Assembly (NCBI GenBank): GCA_900549135.1
Contig: URNI01000075.1
Coordinates: forward strand, 1-8,987
Length of the DNA stretch: 8,987 nucleotides
Direction of reading: 5' to 3'
DNA from: an uncultured Collinsella sp.
Lineage (GTDB): Bacteria > Actinomycetota > Coriobacteriia > Coriobacteriales > Coriobacteriaceae
The notes under the pieces were generated by a model that worked only from the letters and a program-made list of their open reading frames with translations, was not told where the DNA came from and searched no databases. The translations under genes were made by a program, and so were the position numbers. Of this stretch, positions 5,445 to 8,987 are shown piece after piece; the stretch's first letter is position 1; each line of letters starts with the position of its first letter.

Positions 5445-5528
5445 CCCACGCTTTCTATGCGATATCTTATGCATCTTGTTCTTCCTAGTATTGGGTTATC
5501 CGCTGGAGCATCCGATCAAGGAGGGCAA

Positions 5529-7007
5529 ATGAGTAAGTTAAAACATGGGTTTGACTCCGACTTTTTATGGGGCGGAGCCATATCGTGCTCGCAGGCCGAT
5601 GGCGCCTGGAATGAGGGCGGAAAGGGAAAGTCGACGCAGGATTGTCGATGGCTGGATGGTACCTGGACTCATGACCAGATTGAGGACAAGCATCAAAACA
5701 ACCCCTTCTGCCATGACGAACTAATGAACGCTCTCGCAGATGATGGTGTTGAGTTCTACCCGTTTAGGCGCGGTAACGACTTCTATCATCACTACCGTGA
5801 GGACATCGCGCTTTTTGCGGAGATGGGCCTCAAGCTGTTCCGCACCTCTATTTGCTGGAGCCGGATCTATCCTAACGGAGATGATCTTGAGCCTAACCGC
5901 GAAGGCATCGAGTGGTATCGAAGCATGCTGGGTGAGTGCAAAAAGCACGGCATTAAAACCTTCGTCACCATGCTCCACTATGACATCCCGGTAAATCTTG
6001 TCACCACATATGGGGGATGGAAGAATCGCAAGACGATTGATTTCTTCGCCCGCTATGTCGAGACAATCGTTACGGAATTGGGCGATCTGGTCGATTTCTG
6101 GCTGCCTTTTAACGAGTTCAATGCAGCGCGTTTTTCGCCTTGGGACGGGGTCTGTCTGGTCAAAGACGAAGAGGGGGAGAACTTCGATCGAGCCATCTTC
6201 CAGTGCCTGCACCACGAGTTCGTTGCCAATGCGCGTGCCGTCGAGATTGTCCATCGTCTTTCGCCCGATACTCCCGTTGGCGGCATGATCGCTCGATTCT
6301 GTACGTATCCCGCCACCTGCCGTCCCGAAGATAACATGCAGGCTATTCACGACGACCAGTATTCCAACTGGTTCTATACGGATGTGATGGCTCGTGGAAA
6401 ATACCCCGCTTATATGAATCGCTATTTCGACGCGTGCGATATCGAGATTCAAATGGAGCCGGGCGATGAAGAGCTCATCGCTCGCAACACGGTCGACTTC
6501 CTGGCCTTCTCGTACTACTTTTCCCAGGTATCCACCTGCGATCAGGGATGGGAGAAGACTGCGGGAAATCTGGTCATGGCAAACAAGAACCCTTATCTCG
6601 AGACGAGTGAGTGGGGCTGGCAGCTCGATCCCATTGGCCTGAGGGTTACCCTTAACCAGATGTATGACCGCTATGGGCTGCCCCTGTATATCGCCGAGAA
6701 CGGCCTCGGTACATCTGATGTAGTCGAGGAGGATGGCAGCATCCACGACGAGTATCGAATCGATTATTTGCGCCAGCACATAAAGTGCCTTAAGGAAGCA
6801 GTGATCGATGGCGTTGACGTGCGCGGATACATGATCTGGGGATTCATTGACCTTGTTGCCTGCGGTCCTCTTACGATGGACAAGCGCTACGGGCTTATCT
6901 ATGTCGATCTGGATAATTGCGGCAACGGCACTGCGGAGCGCTCGCGTAAAGACTCTTTCTATTGGTATCAGAAATGTATCGCCACTAATGGCGAGGATCT
7001 TGGGTAG
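5529..7007 (+). CDS. Family 1 glycosidase, probable 6-phospho-beta-glucosidase
   Basis: A 492-residue cytoplasmic enzyme that should cleave 6-phosphorylated beta-glucosides delivered by the PTS protein encoded next. The ATG at 5529 has AAGGAGGG (5518-5525) before it and begins MSKLKHGF, then the GH1 N-terminal signature FLWGGA and the sugar-contacting Gln22. An in-frame ATG at 5457 lies at the predicted transcription start without a ribosome site and is rejected. Catalytic residues: acid/base Glu196 in LPFNEFN, where most family members have TFNEP, and nucleophile Glu390 in YIAENG; the 194-residue gap is normal. His150 (LHYD) is also conserved. The C-terminal KRYGLIYVDLDN and KDSFYWYQKCIATNG segments match phospho-glucosidases, with the phosphate-binding Lys452 and Tyr454 present. 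The serine expected just before them (LVS in relatives) is Ala444 here. Length is usual. A non-phosphorylated substrate is less likely given the adjacent PTS gene. Confidence 0.9.
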   Translation: MSKLKHGFDSDFLWGGAISCSQADGAWNEGGKGKSTQDCRWLDGTWTHDQIEDKHQNNPFCHDELMNALADDGVEFYPFRRGNDFYHHYREDIALFAEMGLKLFRTSICWSRIYPNGDDLEPNREGIEWYRSMLGECKKHGIKTFVTMLHYDIPVNLVTTYGGWKNRKTIDFFARYVETIVTELGDLVDFWLPFNEFNAARFSPWDGVCLVKDEEGENFDRAIFQCLHHEFVANARAVEIVHRLSPDTPVGGMIARFCTYPATCRPEDNMQAIHDDQYSNWFYTDVMARGKYPAYMNRYFDACDIEIQMEPGDEELIARNTVDFLAFSYYFSQVSTCDQGWEKTAGNLVMANKNPYLETSEWGWQLDPIGLRVTLNQMYDRYGLPLYIAENGLGTSDVVEEDGSIHDEYRIDYLRQHIKCLKEAVIDGVDVRGYMIWGFIDLVACGPLTMDKRYGLIYVDLDNCGNGTAERSRKDSFYWYQKCIATNGEDLG

Positions 7008-7018
7008 GAGTGATTGTC

Positions 7019-8389
7019 GTGGCAGACAAGAAGGAACTGGCCGCTCGTGTCCTCGAGCTCGTGGGCGGCGCCGATAACGTTGTTATGGCAACGCACTGCA
7101 TTACAAGGCTCAGATTCAACCTGAAGGACGATAGCAAGGCAGACCTGGAGGCCCTTAAGACGCTTGACGGCGCCTTGGGCGCGCAGGTTAAAGACGGGCA
7201 GTGGCAGGTTATCATCGGCGCCAGCGTGGGGTCGGTATATGACGAATTGGAGCCCATGCTAGGTGACAGGATGGGTGGCGAGGTCTCCGCCGACGCCGAG
7301 CAGCCTGAGCTCCAAAAAGGTTCGGCTCGCGTATTCGATATCATCACCGGCATCTTCTCCGCTATCATTCCCGCACTGGTGGCGGGAGGCATCGTAAAGG
7401 GCATCCTGGCTGCTATCGCGGCTTTTGGAATCGACACGGGTGCCGGCGACTTTGCGATATTTAATATGATTTCGGATATCCCGTTCTACTTCTTGCCGTT
7501 TTTGCTGGCAATGTCTACAGCTGATAAGTTCCGGGTCAACCGTTCGCTTGCGCTTTGTGTTGCCGGATCGCTGATGTACCCGACCATTGTCAACGCTGTC
7601 GGTACGGGCGAGACACCCCTTGCGCTGTTCGGTTTTGCGGTGCCGATTTTTAGCTACGCCGATTCCGTGTTCCCGGTTATCTTTGGCGTCATTGGCTTGT
7701 CTTTTGTATATCGCGCAATCGACAAAGTCGTGCCGGATCTTTTTAAGCTCGTTGTCGTTCCGGCGCTCTCCCTTGCTATCGTGATTCCCGTCAACCTGTT
7801 TGTGCTCGCTCCGATTGGTGCCTGGTGCGGTCTTGGTCTTGCCAACGGTATCGTTTGGCTATTCTCGACGTTAGGCCCCGTTGCCGGTTTTCTGCTGGGC
7901 TTCTTTATGCCGCTTATCGTGCTCTTCGGCATGCATCAGTCAACGAGCCCTATCCAGATTTCCAATATCGCAACGCTTGGGTATGACTATCTGCTCCCGA
8001 TCTCTTTCTGCCATAACCTCGCCGAAAGCGGTGCGTCTTTTGGTGCAGCCCTGCGCATGACCGACGAAAAGCTCAAGTCCGCTGCAATGACGTGCGCCTT
8101 CTCAGCATTTATGGGAATTTCCGAGCCCGCCTTGTTTACCGTTCAGGTTCCTAACAGGACTCCGCTTATCGCTGCGATGATCGCGGATGGCATTGGCGGT
8201 GCGCTTACCGTTGTTCTCGGCGCAAAGTGCTTCGGCTTTGTTATGCCCGGCATTACCTCGCTGCCCGTTTATGCCGATCCAAGCGGCAATCCCATGGACC
8301 TGATCATGATTGTCGTCTGCATCGCTTTGACTTGGGCTATCTCTGCGGCGCTCTCGTTTGCGCTCTATGGTCGTTTCGACAAAAAGTAA
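7019..8389 (+). CDS. PTS beta-glucoside-type EIIBC transporter (no EIIA domain)
   Basis: A 456-residue membrane protein that imports a beta-glucoside and phosphorylates it during entry. The GTG at 7019 is chosen because TAGGAG (7005-7010) lies 8 bp upstream; the GTG at 7010 lies within that site. Residues 1-85 are the EIIB domain with phosphoryl-accepting Cys27 in the family motif ATHCITRLRF. A short linker precedes the EIIC domain (about 100-456) of many hydrophobic segments. EIIC marks include IIPALVAGGIVKG, the FGMHQ segment with His306, and the GISEP motif (366-370), which contacts sugar in this family. The BglF-type EIIA domain that normally follows is absent: the protein ends in YGRFDKK and a terminator follows. 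EIIA must be supplied by another gene. It lies 11 bp after the GH1 stop, in one operon. The exact sugar (cellobiose, salicin, arbutin or gentiobiose type) cannot be told. Confidence 0.92.
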   Translation: MADKKELAARVLELVGGADNVVMATHCITRLRFNLKDDSKADLEALKTLDGALGAQVKDGQWQVIIGASVGSVYDELEPMLGDRMGGEVSADAEQPELQKGSARVFDIITGIFSAIIPALVAGGIVKGILAAIAAFGIDTGAGDFAIFNMISDIPFYFLPFLLAMSTADKFRVNRSLALCVAGSLMYPTIVNAVGTGETPLALFGFAVPIFSYADSVFPVIFGVIGLSFVYRAIDKVVPDLFKLVVVPALSLAIVIPVNLFVLAPIGAWCGLGLANGIVWLFSTLGPVAGFLLGFFMPLIVLFGMHQSTSPIQISNIATLGYDYLLPISFCHNLAESGASFGAALRMTDEKLKSAAMTCAFSAFMGISEPALFTVQVPNRTPLIAAMIADGIGGALTVVLGAKCFGFVMPGITSLPVYADPSGNPMDLIMIVVCIALTWAISAALSFALYGRFDKK

Positions 8390-8418
8390 CGACGTTTTGA
8401 GATAGACAATATTAATCG

Positions 8419-8467
8419 GCCGCTCGCCGGGGAATCGTTCTGCGACGCCCCGGCGAGCGGCATTTTA
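8419..8467 (+). terminator. Intrinsic terminator of the beta-glucoside operon
   Basis: GCCGCTCGCCGGGG (8419-8432) pairs perfectly over 14 bp with 8448-8461 around a 15-base loop, followed by ATTTTATT. It lies 29 bp after the EIIBC stop. The opposite strand lacks a clear T-run, so it acts mainly on the + strand. Confidence 0.88.
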
Positions 8468-8492
8468 TTGGTGGGGCGCGTGTGCCGCCAGC

Positions 8493-8506
8493 GGCGGCAT
8501 GCCGCC
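8493..8506. repeat. 14-bp perfect palindrome downstream of ygiQ
   Basis: GGCGGCATGCCGCC is fully self-complementary. Together with GCCGCC just to its left (8474 onward) it can form several GC-rich hairpins in the RNA reading leftwards out of the ygiQ gene. It may serve as its transcript end, though no T-run is seen. Confidence 0.35.
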
Positions 8507-8514
8507 TCGCCGCG

Positions 8515-8987
8515 CTAGTTGCGCCTGCCGCCGCCGTTGGCGCCCTGGCGGCCCTGTGCCGCGCGATTGCGACCGGCAGTGTTCTGCGCGCGCGACATGC
8601 CGCCGTGGCCCTTGCTGCTTTTGGGTCCCTTGCCGGCGGCGCCACCGTGGGCCTTACCGCCCTTCTTGCCAGTGCCGTGTCCGCCGCCGGCAGACGTCTC
8701 GCCCGGGCGTGGCGGCACGGGGCGAATCAGGCAATGCTTGGTGTAGCCGATCAGGTCGCGACGGCCAGCCTTTTCCAGTGCCTCGCGTACCAGCTTGTAG
8801 TTCTCGGGCTTGCGATACTGGATGAGCGCGCGTTGCATGGCCTTCTCATGCGGGTCGCGCGCCACATAGATCGGTTTCATGGTGCGCGGGTCCACGCCGG
8901 TGTAGTACATGCAGGTCGACATAGTGGACGGTGTGGGGTAGAAGTCCTGCACCTGCTCGGGCATGTAGCCCATGTCGCGCACGGCCT
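8515..8987 (-). CDS. ygiQ: YgiQ-family radical SAM protein, C-terminal part
   Basis: The minus-strand frame is open through the right edge, so the start lies outside. The visible part reads AVRDMGYMPEQVQDFYPTP, then TMSTCMYYTGVDPRTM and KAMQRALIQYRKPENYKLVREAL, the well-conserved C-terminal region (a DUF3362-type segment) of YgiQ proteins. The radical SAM domain with its iron-sulfur cysteine motif would be upstream, beyond the window, and cannot be checked. The family is widespread but its reaction is not established. After the conserved core (ending near IRPVPP) comes a tail of about 60 residues rich in Gly, Lys, Arg, Ala and His, with no hydrophobic core. This tail is probably disordered and might bind RNA or membranes. 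The stop is at 8515-8517. The gene is convergent with the beta-glucoside operon. Confidence 0.92.
   Translation of the reverse strand, partial: AVRDMGYMPEQVQDFYPTPSTMSTCMYYTGVDPRTMKPIYVARDPHEKAMQRALIQYRKPENYKLVREALEKAGRRDLIGYTKHCLIRPVPPRPGETSAGGGHGTGKKGGKAHGGAAGKGPKSSKGHGGMSRAQNTAGRNRAAQGRQGANGGGRRN

Noticed and set aside
5457..5528. 24-residue N-terminal extension of the GH1 enzyme
   Set aside because: The ATG lies about 6 bp after the predicted transcription start with no ribosome site, and GH1 proteins normally begin close to the FLWGGA motif, as from 5529.
5451..5528. BglG-type antiterminator site in the GH1 leader
   Set aside because: No RAT-like sequence or overlapping terminator hairpin is visible and no bglG-type gene is present; an AraC regulator takes that place.
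5721..6779. Minus-strand open frame of 352 codons opposite the GH1 gene
   Set aside because: Shadow of the GH1 reading frame. The plus strand carries both catalytic glutamates and family signatures.
1..8987. CRISPR array, insertion sequence, tRNA or rRNA genes
   Set aside because: No regularly spaced repeats, transposase-like frames with terminal inverted repeats, or cloverleaf/rRNA-like segments were seen on either strand.

Overview
The window looks like a chromosomal segment of a high-GC, anaerobic, gut-type actinobacterium, most likely a coriobacterium such as Collinsella. This is an inference from gene content ([FeFe] hydrogenase, PTS beta-glucoside genes, CPBP protease, a solitary RelB/DinJ-like protein), from the GC-rich codon use and from the intergenic style. 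No 16S or other phylogenetic marker is present to prove it.

Left part (1-2959, + strand, very GC-rich): a tightly packed operon. It opens with the C-terminal end of an [FeFe] hydrogenase (H-cluster L3 motif plus small-subunit-type tail). Two bases later starts a Tat-type lipoprotein that is a substrate-binding protein of the SsuA/NMT1 kind. Three bases after that comes one polypeptide in which an SsuC/TauC-like permease is fused to an unusually short ABC ATPase. The three genes look co-translated, which would tie an importer of unknown substrate to a hydrogen-metabolising enzyme.

Middle part (2960-4373): a small cassette. Two 30-bp near-identical repeats (2980-3009 and 3377-3406, 27/30 identical) bracket a solitary RelB/DinJ-like antitoxin gene (3175-3375). 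Its 5' region carries a 19-bp imperfect palindrome with an extra half-site (operator-like) and a strong two-tier RNA hairpin (3082-3140). No toxin gene follows. The next gene is a CPBP/Abi-type intramembrane metalloprotease (3459-4373). It runs convergently into the next gene, with 8 bp between the stop codons and a hairpin spanning both ends.

Right part (4382-8467, visibly lower GC in its regulator): a complete inducible beta-glucoside module. An AraC-family regulator on the minus strand is divergent from a GH1 6-phospho-beta-glucosidase and a PTS EIIBC transporter. The PTS would import and phosphorylate a beta-glucoside, the GH1 enzyme would split the phosphorylated sugar, and the AraC protein would sense the sugar. 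A pair of AACGGTA direct repeats 21 bp apart lies in the divergent promoter, overlapping both predicted promoters. The PTS protein lacks an EIIA domain, so EIIA must come from elsewhere. A 14-bp perfect-stem terminator closes the operon.

Right edge (8515-8987, minus strand): the C-terminal part of a YgiQ-family radical SAM protein, ending in a Gly/Lys/Arg-rich low-complexity tail.
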